A stretch of DNA of 64,000 bases, taken from assembly GCA_963750995.1 (NCBI GenBank), contig CAVVST010000002.1, forward strand, positions 372,001 to 436,000. Reading direction: 5' to 3'. Of the stretch, positions 1 through 9,005 are shown piece by piece. The notes under the pieces are model-generated. The model did not search any database, was not told the origin of the DNA, and was given only the letters and a program-made list of their open reading frames with translations. A program made the position numbers and the translations under genes. This DNA is from CAVVST01 sp963750995. GTDB lineage: Bacteria > Acidobacteriota > Vicinamibacteria > Vicinamibacterales > UBA2999. Numbering within the stretch: position 1 is the first letter of the stretch; each line of letters opens with the position of its first letter.

Positions 1-97
1 CCGGATCGCCCGCACTGACGGGTGAGCCGGTAATGATCGCAGCCAGGAGCGCGGCGGCGAGTGCGAAACGCGAACACTGCTGTGGATGATTGCGCAT
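1..97 (-). CDS. N-terminus of an exported protein (runs off the window)
   Basis: Only the first 32 codons are inside the window. The ATG at 97-95 is preceded by a GAGAGGG ribosome-binding site about 5 bases away. The visible residues form a signal peptide: a short polar start (MRNHPQQCSRF), an Ala/Leu/Ile-rich core and a small-residue cleavage region ending SPVSAGDP. It lies 22 bases downstream of the PQQ-like propeller gene on the same strand, so the two are probably co-transcribed. The mature protein is outside the window, so its function cannot be told. Confidence 0.6.
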   Translation of the reverse strand, partial: MRNHPQQCSRFALAAALLAAIITGSPVSAGDP

Positions 98-119
98 GAC
101 CCTCTCGCGGAGCCTGAGG

Positions 120-2349
120 TTATTGATTTGCCGTGAGGGAGAGATTATCGAGGTACGCGCCGAACTGCGCGTCGAGAAACAGGCCCGGCGCCCCCTCGCG
201 GTTGCCGATCGCATCGGTCTTGTCGATCAGCCACTCCGCCGGCTCGGGCGTGCCGGCCGCCCACGCCTTGCCGCGCGCGCGCACCTGTCCGTTGGGCAGG
301 TTCTCGACTCGCAGCTTGAGCCGGTACCACGTGTCCGGCTTCCACGCGAACGGGGCGGTAACCGTGCGCGCGGTCTCAGGCTCCCACGGCTCGATCTTGA
401 TCCGCTGCGTGTTGCCCATCAGCGTCAGCGTGTAGCGCTGCGCCGTGATGCCGATGTTCGCCATCTGTCGCCGCTGGGTCCGGCTCCGCACGTCCGCCTC
501 GAACGTGTAGTTCGACCAGGTCGTCGGACCGATGAACACCCGCGACCGCTTGAAGATGGTCTCGAGCGGCGCCTTCTGCAGCACCTTCTGGCCGTCGAGC
601 GTCGTCACCGACACCGAGCTCGCCACGGCGTTCACCCACCCCGGCGGCGCCGCGCCGTCGGCGTAGGCGTCGAATGTCTCGGTCCACGGCAATGGGTGGA
701 CAACACGGGCGCGCGCCTCGCCTTTCAACGTGCCGGCGACGGCGCGAATGATGCCGGCCTGCTCCACCGGTTCACCGGCCACGGTGAACGCGCCGTTGGC
801 GAGAGTGCCTTTCAAGACCGTCGAGCGACCACGTGGCCGCAGTCTCCTCGCGCAGGAATCGACCCTTGTCGTCGAACAGCCGGGCGCGGAGCTTCACCGT
901 CTGTCCGGGAGTCAGCATCATCTCGGTCGGCGACACCTGCAGATGGGTGGCCGCGCCCTGGCCTGCCTGCGCCGGCTGGTCCACGGCAAATCCGGTCGGC
1001 GACGTCGGCCGTCGTGCGCCAATGGCATACACCGCGTCGCTCGAGACGAAGAAGATGCGGCCGCGTGAAATGGCGACGCCCGCAAGAATCTGCTCGGGCG
1101 TGCCCTCCGAGCCGCAGCAGCTCAGCGTGCTGTTCGGCATGTTCACCCGGCTCAGGATTTCGGCACGATCGGCATGCGGCCGGATGATGAAGAGCGATCC
1201 GCCATCGGTGCCGACGTAGATCTTGCCGTCGGCCAGCACGGGCGGCGCCTTCTGGAGATTGCCCAGGGACTGCGTCCACAGTTCCTTCCCCGTGGCCGCG
1301 TCGAAGGCCACGAGCTGCGATCCGTTGTCGATCTGATACACGCGCGTACCGTCCGACACCGGCGACGAGTAGCCGAACTCCCGCCCTCGCACCGCCCACT
1401 TGGTCGTCTTGATGTCGCCGGTCTGGGAGCCATCGATGGCGCCGATCATCCCGAGCTCGTTGCCTTCGAGGTTCTCGTCGCCGTGCGAGACGATGACGTC
1501 GTTGCCGACGACCGTCACGCCGGTGTTAATCGCGCGCTTGGCCGCGACGTAACTCCACACGCGTTCGCCGGTCTGCGGCTTGATCGCGTGAATGCCGCCG
1601 TCGCCGAGCCCGGCGATGAGCAGCCGCAGGCCGTTGATCGTCGCAATCAGCGGCGCCGCATACGCGGTGTCGTACGGCCGCTGCCCCGGGTTCGCGACGT
1701 AGACGACGTCACCCGTCCGCTTGTCGAGCGCGATGAAGCGGTGTGCCCGCATGGCGTTGCCGCCCCAGTTCGAGACCGGCGCGCTGACAATCACCAGGTC
1801 GCCATCCACCAGCGGCGACATTGTCCGGCCGCCCTGCGTGGTGAAGGCGGCGTACTCCTCGCCGAACGAGCGGTTCCACAACGGCTTGCCGTCGCGGCTC
1901 AACGCCACGACCTGGGCGCCGCCGCTCAACGCATAGATGTTCCCGGTTTCGAGATCAGCCGCAGGCGACGCCCAGCCGACACGGTGCGGCGGCACGTCGC
2001 TCTGGAAGATGTTGAACCTGTACTCCCAGATCAGTTTGCCGGTGTCGGCGTCGAGCGCCATCACCCGCTCCTGCAGATCCTTGCCGCGCCCGGCGGGATT
2101 CTGCAGATAGATCCGGTTGCCGACGACGATCGGCGTCGACCGTCCGCCGTACGGCGCCCGCCACAGGAAGTTCTCGCCGTTGAGAGCCCACTTGTCTATG
2201 AGACCTGTTTCCTTCGATACGCCGTCGCGGTTGGGGCCGCGCATGTCCGGCCAGTCGCCGATCGCCACGCGGCGCGGGCCCTGCGCAGACACACTGAACG
2301 CAAAGAGAAGAAACAGGGCGGCTATGGCAACAGCGCGTGTCCTCGACAT
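120..2349 (-). CDS. Secreted PQQ-like beta-propeller protein, one frameshift
   Basis: The protein starts with a signal peptide (MSRTRAVAIAALFLLF, cleaved near VSAQG). An eight-bladed PQQ-like propeller follows, with repeated blade motifs such as ALDADTGKLIWEY, ALDKRTGDVVYV and AFDAATGKELWTQ. The C-terminal third (from about residue 430) is a separate beta-rich domain containing the motif PGQTVKLRARLFDDKG. The reading frame breaks near 805-815: one frame ends after WSLDGL and the next begins KGTLANGAF, so one base is gained or lost. The joined protein would be about 740 residues, far longer than BamB (about 390). Such propellers are common as exported proteins in Acidobacteriota. Their substrates are mostly unknown, and no catalytic residues for a quinoprotein dehydrogenase are evident. 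Confidence 0.8.
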
Positions 2350-2392
2350 AGGTGTCCCTGCAGTTTGCTGAACGCGAAGGCTCGAATGGTAC

Positions 2393-2410
2393 CGCCCCCC
2401 TCGGGGGGTG
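2393..2410. terminator. GC hairpin between ALDH and propeller genes
   Basis: Six C then TC then six G (2395-2408) forms a perfect stem, extended by one or two more pairs. It sits in the 61 bases between the aldehyde dehydrogenase stop codon and the propeller start codon, both on the minus strand. There is no T-tract, so it could be a weak terminator, an mRNA-stability hairpin or simple sequence. Confidence 0.35.
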
Positions 2411-3838
2411 TCAATTGAGCGGAGCGGTCTGGAACGCGCGCGCGCGGAAGAGGAATTCGACGATATTGCCCTCGTGCGGCTGCCGCCAGTTCAGCTGGGT
2501 CGTCGGCACCGGACCGAGGTTCAGGCGATCGATGTGCACCGCGTCGAGCAGCCGGCGGCGAAACCCGTCGTTGCACGTAACCGCCGTCCCCACGAGCGTC
2601 GGCCCGATCGATTCGAGCATCTTCGCCTCGGAACACTCGACCACGGTCACAAACGGGAACATGAATTCCTTCTTCGCGACGGCCGGCTCCGGGGAATCGG
2701 CATGAAGGACCGTGGGCAGCAGGTAGTCCGCTCGCCCTGTCTTCACCAGCCGCGGCACGTCACGATACCTGGCCGTGACGTCGGTGACGCCAGGCGCCTG
2801 CAGGTCGGCGTCAATCGACTGGGAAATCGCGTCGGCCACACCTGGGACGGCGAACGCCGCCAGGGAGGCGTCGGGGTGTTCCGGCGGCAGCGGACGAACC
2901 GAGGCCAGGCGCTGCGCGATCGCGTCGGCGATCTCCCGCGTATGCCGGCTGGCCCAGATGCCGGAGCAGTTGATGCAGCTGCGGCCGCTGTTGACGAACA
3001 CGCTCTCGACCATCATGTCGAGATGCTGCTCCCACCGGTCCACCTGGTCGTCGCCGAACAGGATCTTGGAAAATCCGGGACCGTGCGCCTGGACACGCGG
3101 GTTGCCGCGGTAGCGATCCACCGTGGGCTGGCCGCCGAAGATGAGGCTGCGGGCGAAGCTGTCGAGCACGGCGGCGCCGCAGTCGGCTTCCCCGGGATAG
3201 ATGGAGAGCGCTTCGCGCGGAATGCCCGCCTCGGCAAAGGCAGCGGCCATCCGGTACGGCGTCCACGGCTCCTGCGGTCCGGGCTTGAGCACGAGTCCGA
3301 TCTGCATCGGGACGATCGGCATCCAGAGGGTGTGCACGCCGGGAGAATTGGACGGGAGCACCAGTCCGAGGACAGGGCTCTGCGCCTGGTAGCTGATGGG
3401 CACACCGCTTTCCTCGCCGTGACCGGTGCCGAGCACGTCGAGCACAAGGCCCCGCGTCAGCGACGCCAGGATGCTGCGCATCTCCCCCAGCACGAACGCG
3501 TTCTTTTTCATGTTCGCCCGGCACATGCGCTCGGGCAGCCCGGTGCTGGCCGACTGCGCGTGGACGAACTCGTCAGGGGTCTGTGTGCCGTCGCCCATGG
3601 GCAGCGCCGCCGTCATGTAGAGCTCGCCGGCGCGGCCAACGCGGGTGATCAGGTCGTCGATCGGAATCTCCCGCAGGACGTCGCGGGCGCGCTGCGCCTT
3701 GCGCGCGTCACGCTGGATCATGCCGCCGTTCGCACGGCTGACCCGCGCAATCGGTTCGCCGGTCGCGAAATGGACGACGGTGTCGACGTCCATGCTGGTG
3801 TACGGCTCGCCCCAGCGCAGGATGGGAAGTTGGAGCAT
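2411..3838 (-). CDS. Aldehyde dehydrogenase superfamily protein (EhpG/LuxC-like acyl reductase candidate)
   Basis: This 475-residue protein has the ALDH fold signature. A nucleotide-binding segment around residues 155-190 reads VLGLVLPSNSPG and then LKPGPQEP, with the conserved Lys. The catalytic region at about 283-292 is NSGRSCINCS, with the candidate nucleophile Cys288. The length is normal for the superfamily. The adjacent upstream gene encodes an adenylate-forming enzyme of the EhpF type. In phenazine biosynthesis EhpF and EhpG are an adenylating enzyme and an aldehyde dehydrogenase encoded together, and LuxE/LuxC is an analogous pair. By inference this enzyme would reduce an activated carboxylate to an aldehyde, or work in reverse. 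The ATG at 3838 is the first in frame after the repeat-filled spacer. Confidence 0.75.
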   Translation of the reverse strand: MLQLPILRWGEPYTSMDVDTVVHFATGEPIARVSRANGGMIQRDARKAQRARDVLREIPIDDLITRVGRAGELYMTAALPMGDGTQTPDEFVHAQSASTGLPERMCRANMKKNAFVLGEMRSILASLTRGLVLDVLGTGHGEESGVPISYQAQSPVLGLVLPSNSPGVHTLWMPIVPMQIGLVLKPGPQEPWTPYRMAAAFAEAGIPREALSIYPGEADCGAAVLDSFARSLIFGGQPTVDRYRGNPRVQAHGPGFSKILFGDDQVDRWEQHLDMMVESVFVNSGRSCINCSGIWASRHTREIADAIAQRLASVRPLPPEHPDASLAAFAVPGVADAISQSIDADLQAPGVTDVTARYRDVPRLVKTGRADYLLPTVLHADSPEPAVAKKEFMFPFVTVVECSEAKMLESIGPTLVGTAVTCNDGFRRRLLDAVHIDRLNLGPVPTTQLNWRQPHEGNIVEFLFRARAFQTAPLN

Positions 3839-3862
3839 CAGTCCTTAGTTATAGCAGTCGTT

Positions 3863-4012
3863 CAGGCTTCCGGGTTCTCGCTGCTCGGTTCGTGTTCAGG
3901 TTCAGGTTCGGTTCGACGTTCGTGGTTCCTGTTCTGCGTTAGTCCGCCTGAAGGCGAACACTCCGCCGGCACTCTCCACAGTCGTACGTAGTGTCCGGCT
4001 TGAGCCGGACCC
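3863..4012. repeat. Heptad-phased intergenic repeat with a terminal hairpin
   Basis: The spacer between the ligase and ALDH genes starts with degenerate heptads around the word GTTCGTG (GTTCTCG, CTGCTCG, GTTCGTG, GTTCGAC, GTTCGTG, GTTCCTG), with one phase slip through TTCAGG units. It ends with the hairpin GTCCGGCT-TG-AGCCGGAC at 3993-4010. The same GTTC-rich words recur in the 8826-9005 element. Confidence 0.6.
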
Positions 4013-4020
4013 GTGCTCTC

Positions 4021-5140
4021 CTAATAAACCCCGACCGTCGTCGTCGAGGCGAAGCCGCGATAGGGGCGGACGCCGCTGACGCCGTCCCACGGGCACCGTT
4101 CGTACGGGCGGTTCCCGTTCGCCCTCGTCGCGTTCGAGGAAACCGGGGACGAAGAACTCATTCGTCAGCGTCGTCAGCTTCACGCGCCCGGTCTGTCCAT
4201 ACCCGACAACCGCGTTCTCGTCGTCGAAGTCGACCACCTCGATGACGGCGCGCGGCTGCGGCGGGTAATAGGCGATTTTGTAGCCGTTGTGCGGTCCCGA
4301 CGGCGCGCTCGCGGCCAGCCCCATCAGCGTGTTGCCGTAGGTCGGCGTCATGTAGGCGCCGTCGAGCAGTTCCTCGTGCGCAAATCGGTTCCACTGGGGT
4401 GTGAACTCGGTGCCGCCGGAGAAAATGCCGGTGATCCCCATCTTCCGGATCGTCGTGCCCATCGATTCGAGCCGCAGCGCCAGCGCTTCGAGCAGCTTGG
4501 GCGTGGTGAACATGCACCGGATGTCATGGCCGGCCTGGAGAATCGTCACGGCCTGGTCGATGACGTGATCCTTGTAGGCCTGCAGGTGCTCGCTCCACCC
4601 CTTCTTAATCAGCTTGATCACCCATCGCGGGTCGAGATCGACACAGAAGCAGATGCCGCCGCCGCGGAACTGCGCCAGGTGCTCGACCGACAGGCGCAGC
4701 CGCCGCGGTCCCGAGGGTCCGAGCATCAGCCAGTTCGATCCCTTCGGAAAGTACTCGTCCGGCAGCGTCGCGCTGAACAGCTCGTAATCGGTTCGGAAGT
4801 CGGTACAGGCGACGCGAGTCTTCGGAATCCCGGTCGTGCCGCCGGTTTCAAATACGTAGACCGGTTGGTCAGCGAGTCCCCGCGGCACCCATCGCCGGAC
4901 CGGGCCGCCGCGGAGCCATTCGTCCTGGAACGAACCCAGGCGGCGCACATCGGCGAAGGTGCGGATCTCGCGCCGCGGGTCCCACCCGAGTTTGGACGCG
5001 AAGTCGAGCCAGAAGGGGCAGCCGGTCGCGGGATCGAAATGCCAGCTGATGATGTCGCGGACGTGCGCGTCGAGCGCCTCGCGCGCGGAGTCCACTTGCG
5101 CGCCGGTCGCCGCGGCATTTGATGTCTGGGTCACCGTCAT
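4021..5140 (-). CDS. EhpF-like adenylate-forming (ANL) enzyme, one frameshift near the 3' end
   Basis: Phosphate-binding motif A of acyl-adenylating enzymes is present as ETGGTTGIPKT (about residues 97-107 from this start), followed by GPSGPRRLRLSVEHLA and a C-terminal segment ending GQTGRVKLTTLTNEFF. The protein resembles short phenylacetate-CoA ligase/EhpF-type enzymes, not full acyl-CoA synthetases. Near 4107 the frame breaks. Adjusting by one base continues the protein as YERCPWDGVSGVRPYRGF and reaches a TAG at 4021-4023, giving about 372 residues. The ATG at 5140 (MTVTQTSN) is chosen because it is near the conserved sequence; further upstream the frame overlaps the divergent MFS promoter. 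It is paired with the downstream ALDH and would activate a carboxylic acid with ATP. Confidence 0.75.
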
Positions 5141-5177
5141 ACGGGGCGGCAGTATAGCAGCCGGGACTGGTGCTACG

Positions 5178-6548
5178 ATGCGCGGGCAGATGACCACTTC
5201 CCCGGGTACGGCCGCCGCTCCGGCACTCCCAGCCGCGCGATTGACCCCCGTTCAGTGGGCGATTTGCGGCGTCGCGGCGCTCGGCTTCGCCTTCGACAGT
5301 TACGAGCTGCTGATGCTGCCGCTGATTGTCAGGCCGGCGCTTGCCGATCTGCTTGGCGTAGCGCCCAACAGCCTCGAGGTGAACTCGTGGGTCGGGACTC
5401 TTCAGTACGTGCCCGCGGTCGCGGGCGGCGTGTTCGGGCTGCTCGGTGGTTACCTGACCGATCTCTTCGGCCGCCGGCGTGTGCTGGTGTGGAGCATCCT
5501 GCTCTACGCATTCTCGGCGCTCGCCGCCGGCTATTCCACCTCGGTACAGTGGTTCCTGTTCTGGCGCTGCTGCACGTTCGTCGGCGTCTGCGTGGAGTTC
5601 GTCGCCGCGGTGGCGTGGCTCTCCGAGCTTTTCACCGATCCCAAGCAGCGCGAGCGGGTGGTCGGTTATACGCAGGCGTTCGGCTCGATCGGCGGCTTGA
5701 TGGTCACGGGTGCGTATTACCTGATCGTGACCTACGGGCAGTCGCTGCCGGAAGTACTGGGCGGACACGAGGCCTGGCGCTACACGCTCATGTCAGGCGT
5801 GATTCCGGCGATTCCCCTGATGCTGATCCGTCCGTTTCTGCCCGAGTCGCCGGCATGGGCGGCCAAGAAACGCGCCGGCACGCTGCGCCGCCCCAGCTTC
5901 GCGACACTGTTCACCCCGGCGTTCCGGCGGACGACGATCGTCACGACGATCATGATGGCGTGCGTCTATGCGGCGGCCTTCGGCGCCATTCAACAGATGC
6001 CGCGCATCGTGCCCGGATTGGCGGACGTGCAGGAGATGCCGCGGACGGCGCAGGAGCAGACGATCAGCGGCGTCCAGTCCTTCCAGGAATTCGGCGGCCT
6101 GGCCGGACGCATCCTGCTCGCCACGCTCGCGGCGATCATCATCAGCCGGCGCAAGTTGCTCTGGCTGTTCCAGGTACCGGGCCTGATCCTGCTGCCGATC
6201 GTCTACCTGCTGGTGCCGGACGTCGGCCTCACGCTCGCGCAGTGGGGCATCTTCATCGTCGGGCTGCTGACGATCGGTCAAATGAGTTTCTGGGGGAACT
6301 ACCTGCCGCGCGTCTATCCGACCCACCTGCGCGGCACAGGCGAGAGTTTCGCGGCGAATGTGGGGGGCCGGATGATCGGCACCTTCGGGGCGCTCGTGAC
6401 CGTGCAACTGGTTCCGCTCATGCCCGGCGCCACGGTTCCGATCAAGCTTGCGTACGCCGCGGCCGTCGTCGGCACCACGGCTTATGTGATCGGCTACGCC
6501 GCGAGCTTCTGGTTACCGGAACCTCAGAAGGCTGACCTGCCAGATTAG
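5178..6548 (+). CDS. MFS transporter (sugar/aromatic-acid symporter type)
   Basis: The protein has about 456 residues and 12 predicted membrane helices. The first-loop MFS signature is seen as GGYLTDLFGRRRVLVWS (after helix 2-3), and an acidic GFAFDSYELLMLPL in helix 1 is typical of the aromatic-acid/H+ symporter and sugar porter branches. Start codons at 5178 or 5190 are both possible; neither has a strong ribosome-binding site. It is divergent from the EhpF-like gene with only 37 bases between start codons, so the two share a promoter region. It may move the substrate or product of the adjacent carboxylate-activating enzymes, but this is inferred from position only. Confidence 0.85.
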   Translation: MRGQMTTSPGTAAAPALPAARLTPVQWAICGVAALGFAFDSYELLMLPLIVRPALADLLGVAPNSLEVNSWVGTLQYVPAVAGGVFGLLGGYLTDLFGRRRVLVWSILLYAFSALAAGYSTSVQWFLFWRCCTFVGVCVEFVAAVAWLSELFTDPKQRERVVGYTQAFGSIGGLMVTGAYYLIVTYGQSLPEVLGGHEAWRYTLMSGVIPAIPLMLIRPFLPESPAWAAKKRAGTLRRPSFATLFTPAFRRTTIVTTIMMACVYAAAFGAIQQMPRIVPGLADVQEMPRTAQEQTISGVQSFQEFGGLAGRILLATLAAIIISRRKLLWLFQVPGLILLPIVYLLVPDVGLTLAQWGIFIVGLLTIGQMSFWGNYLPRVYPTHLRGTGESFAANVGGRMIGTFGALVTVQLVPLMPGATVPIKLAYAAAVVGTTAYVIGYAASFWLPEPQKADLPD

Positions 6549-6931
6549 ATTTGACGATCGATGATCGATGATTTGAGGATCGATGTGGTCATCGAATCAT
6601 CGCGTCATCACTCCAGCGTTTGTCCATGGCGGCAACTCTTCGTTGTGCAGCAGCAGTGGTTGCGCCCGCGCGAAGCTCTCCTCTTCGCTGTCAGTTCCGG
6701 AGCCCTGCGGCGCCGCGTGGCGCGCGGAGCGTGCCGGACTCCGCGCCGGAGGACTGCCGTCACGACGTTGGCTGAAGCGTCACGCCTCTCGGTGGGTTGC
6801 GGAGCCGGCACACGGAGTCGAGATACCCGGCGTCGCTGGGCGACATATGAGCCGGCTAGAGCCGGCCCCCACAATCAACGAAAGTTCTCGCGGACCGTGA
6901 AGGTCCGCACCGTATTGGTGGTGTACCGAAC
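6549..6931. repeat. Gene-free spacer with heptad repeat and two GC hairpins
   Basis: The 383-base spacer after the MFS gene begins with heptads of the word ATCGATG (from about 6551 to 6605), including an inverted arm (ATCGAATCATC, GCGTCATC). It later contains the hairpins GCCGGCT-AG-AGCCGGC (6851-6866) and GCGGACC-GTGAA-GGTCCGC (6890-6908). I see no convincing gene in it. The hairpins could terminate the convergent transcripts. Confidence 0.55.
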
Positions 6932-7411
6932 CTAGTGGGCTGGGCGGAAGTACAACACCATGCCGGCGCCGGCCGACGCCAGGAGGAACCCGGCGTAGAG
7001 CAGCGGATTGACCGCGTCCTTGGGCGGGTTCATGGCCATCGAGACCAGCACGTTGACGATCGGTGCGCCACCGAATACGAGCGGCATTACATACACCGGC
7101 AATCCGCCGGCACGAAACGCCCAGATGATGCAGGCGGCGCCGGCCGCGCCGAGCGCACCCGCGATTGTCGCCGTCACCAGGCCGCTGGTGTTGAAGCCGG
7201 AAAGCCCGCCCTGCGCACCGAGCGCCGCGACCGGGATGATGACGCCGATCAGAAAGTACGCGACGCCCACGCAGAGCAGCGCCTTGAGCGGGTTGCCGAG
7301 CTGCGACTGTCCCTGGGCCAGGAGCACGCCGTACGCGCCCCACGACAGTACCGCCCCTGCCACGAAGATGAGCCACCCCATGCCTGTTGGCCTCGCTTGT
7401 TGTCTGTTCAT
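6932..7411 (-). CDS. Small multi-helix membrane protein (EamA/DMT-like)
   Basis: About 159 residues with four to five hydrophobic helices rich in Gly and Ala (for example WLIFVAGAVLSWGAYGVLLA and LLYAGFLLASAGAGMVLYF). The size and composition resemble half-size drug/metabolite-type membrane proteins, but I cannot name the family. The ATG at 7411 (MNRQQARP) is preferred over an upstream in-frame TTG at 7429. It is divergent from the radical SAM gene by 55 bases. The function is unknown; it may belong to the surrounding locus or be a bystander. Confidence 0.7.
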   Translation of the reverse strand: MNRQQARPTGMGWLIFVAGAVLSWGAYGVLLAQGQSQLGNPLKALLCVGVAYFLIGVIIPVAALGAQGGLSGFNTSGLVTATIAGALGAAGAACIIWAFRAGGLPVYVMPLVFGGAPIVNVLVSMAMNPPKDAVNPLLYAGFLLASAGAGMVLYFRPAH

Positions 7412-7466
7412 CTGATGGGTTGAAACCAAACCGCGAGCATCTTACAACGGAGTATATTGGCTCACC

Positions 7467-8801
7467 GTGACTGAACGGACCCCGCTGGCACTGGCGGATC
7501 AGACGGAGGTGGGCAGCTACTTCGTGGCGACCTACCCGCCGTTTTCCGTCTGGACGACCGACGCCGTCGAACGCGACGCGCATGCGGCGCTGCAGGCGCC
7601 ACCGGTTCCAGGCGTGCCACTCGGGCTCTACCTGCACATTCCGTTTTGCCGCAAGCGGTGCCACTTCTGCTACTTCCGCGTCTACACCGACAAGAACGCG
7701 CAGGAGGTCGGCGATTACCTCGACGTGCTCGCGCGCGAATGGGAGCTCTATGCTCGCCAGCCGGCCATCGCCGGGCGGCCGCTGAATTTCGTCTATTTCG
7801 GCGGCGGCACGCCCTCGTTCCTGTCGACCACGCAGCTCGGCGGCCTCGTGACGCGGCTGAAAGCCGTGGCCCCGTGGGACCGCGCGGAGGAAGTGACGTT
7901 CGAGTGCGAGCCCGGGACGTTGACCGAACCGAAGCTCGCCGCCATTCGCGCCATGGGCGTCACGCGCCTGAGTCTCGGCGTGGAGAATTTCAGCGACGAA
8001 CTCCTGGAGCTGAATGGCCGGGCCCATCGATCGCCGGAGATCGGGCGCGCCTTCGCCTATGCGCGGTCGCTCGACTTCCCGCAGATCAACATCGACCTGA
8101 TTGCCGGCATGCTTGGCGAAACCGACGCGAACTGGCAGGACTGCATCGACAAGACGCTCGCGCTCCAGCCGGACAGCGTCACCATCTACCAGATGGAGCT
8201 CCCCTACAACACCACGATCAGCGGCGACCTGATGAAGGGCACCGGCCGCTTCGCTCAGCCGGTCGCCGACTGGGCGACCAAGCGGCGCTGGGTGCAGGAG
8301 GCATTCGCCGCGCTCGAAGCCAGCGGCTATCACGTCGGCAGCGCCTACACGGCGGTCAAGGACAGGTCGCGCTCGCGGTTCGTCTATCGCGACCGGCTGT
8401 GGCAGGGCGCCGACATGGCCGGCCTCGGCGTCGCGTCGTTCGGGCACATCAACGGCGTGCACGTGCAGAACAAGGACACCTGGGAAACGTATGCCGAGGC
8501 CATCCGCCGCGACGAGCTGCCGCTGCACCGCGCCTACAAGCCCACCGACGAAGAACGGCTGATCCGCGAACTGATCCTCCAGCTGAAGCTGGGATCGATC
8601 AGGCCGCCCTACTTCCGCGAGAAGTACGGCGTGAACGTCCTCGACAGGTTCCGCGATCAATTCCGCGCGCTGGCCGAGAGCGGTGACCTCCAGGCCGCGA
8701 CTGAACAGGTGGTGTCGCTCACCCGCAGCGGCCTGCTCCATGTGGACGCGCTCCTGGGCCGTTTCTTCCTGCCGCAGCACGCGGGGATTCGGTACACCTG
8801 A
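7467..8801 (+). CDS. HemN/HemW-family radical SAM protein
   Basis: A 444-residue radical SAM enzyme. The iron-sulfur motif CxxxCxxC is CRKRCHFC at residues 61-68. It is followed by the GGGTPS segment typical of coproporphyrinogen oxidase-like enzymes and, further on, the SLGVENFSDELL and DLIAGMLGE blocks. A HemN C-terminal-like domain covers roughly residues 340-440. It starts with GTG at 7467. Family members include HemN, the heme chaperone HemW and radical SAM methyltransferases or cyclopropanases of biosynthetic clusters. Its position next to a thioesterase, a ligase and a halogenase-like gene makes a biosynthetic role as likely as a heme role. Confidence 0.85.
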   Translation: MTERTPLALADQTEVGSYFVATYPPFSVWTTDAVERDAHAALQAPPVPGVPLGLYLHIPFCRKRCHFCYFRVYTDKNAQEVGDYLDVLAREWELYARQPAIAGRPLNFVYFGGGTPSFLSTTQLGGLVTRLKAVAPWDRAEEVTFECEPGTLTEPKLAAIRAMGVTRLSLGVENFSDELLELNGRAHRSPEIGRAFAYARSLDFPQINIDLIAGMLGETDANWQDCIDKTLALQPDSVTIYQMELPYNTTISGDLMKGTGRFAQPVADWATKRRWVQEAFAALEASGYHVGSAYTAVKDRSRSRFVYRDRLWQGADMAGLGVASFGHINGVHVQNKDTWETYAEAIRRDELPLHRAYKPTDEERLIRELILQLKLGSIRPPYFREKYGVNVLDRFRDQFRALAESGDLQAATEQVVSLTRSGLLHVDALLGRFFLPQHAGIRYT

Positions 8802-8825
8802 CGCCGATGGCGAACCTGTCGTTCA

Positions 8826-9005
8826 CACTTCTGGGTTCTCGCTTCCCGGTGCGTGTTCAGCTTCAGGTTCGGGCGGGCCTGAAGGCCCGCCTCTACGACC
8901 GGCTGCGTCGCTGGCACCCGCTGGAGCGGTAGAGGCGGACCTTCAGGTCCGCCCGCTTCGAACCAGGAAAATTGAACACGAACCGAGCATCGAGAACCCA
9001 GAAGC
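8826..9005. repeat. Long palindromic intergenic element
   Basis: The spacer forms a nested palindrome. The outer arms are heptad-phased GTTC/GAAC words (GGGTTCT, CGCTTCC... on the left; ATTGAAC, ACGAACC, GAGAACC on the right). Inside are two hairpins, GGCGGGCCT-GA-AGGCCCGCC (8872-8891) and GGCGGACCT-TC-AGGTCCGCC (8934-8953). These are joined by the complementary words CCTCTAC and GTAGAGG. The arm words match those in the 3863-3945 repeat, so it looks like a dispersed, MITE- or REP-like element. No coding capacity is seen. Confidence 0.65.

Noticed and set aside
90..1187. A 365-codon plus-strand frame opposite the PQQ-like propeller
   Set aside because: Arg-rich, low-complexity translation lying antisense to a clear secreted propeller; it is a shadow of high-GC coding sequence.
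2408..3991. A 527-codon plus-strand frame opposite the aldehyde dehydrogenase
   Set aside because: Its composition (Arg, His, Asp, Val-rich) is typical of antisense shadows, and the minus strand holds a recognised enzyme with a catalytic motif.
6780..8780. A 666-codon minus-strand frame across the radical SAM gene
   Set aside because: It is antisense to a protein with a clear CxxxCxxC motif and shows no domain of its own.
7467..8801. Calling the radical SAM protein hemN or hemW
   Set aside because: The family match is clear, but the genomic context points away from heme synthesis and HemW, HemN and methyltransferase branches cannot be separated by eye.
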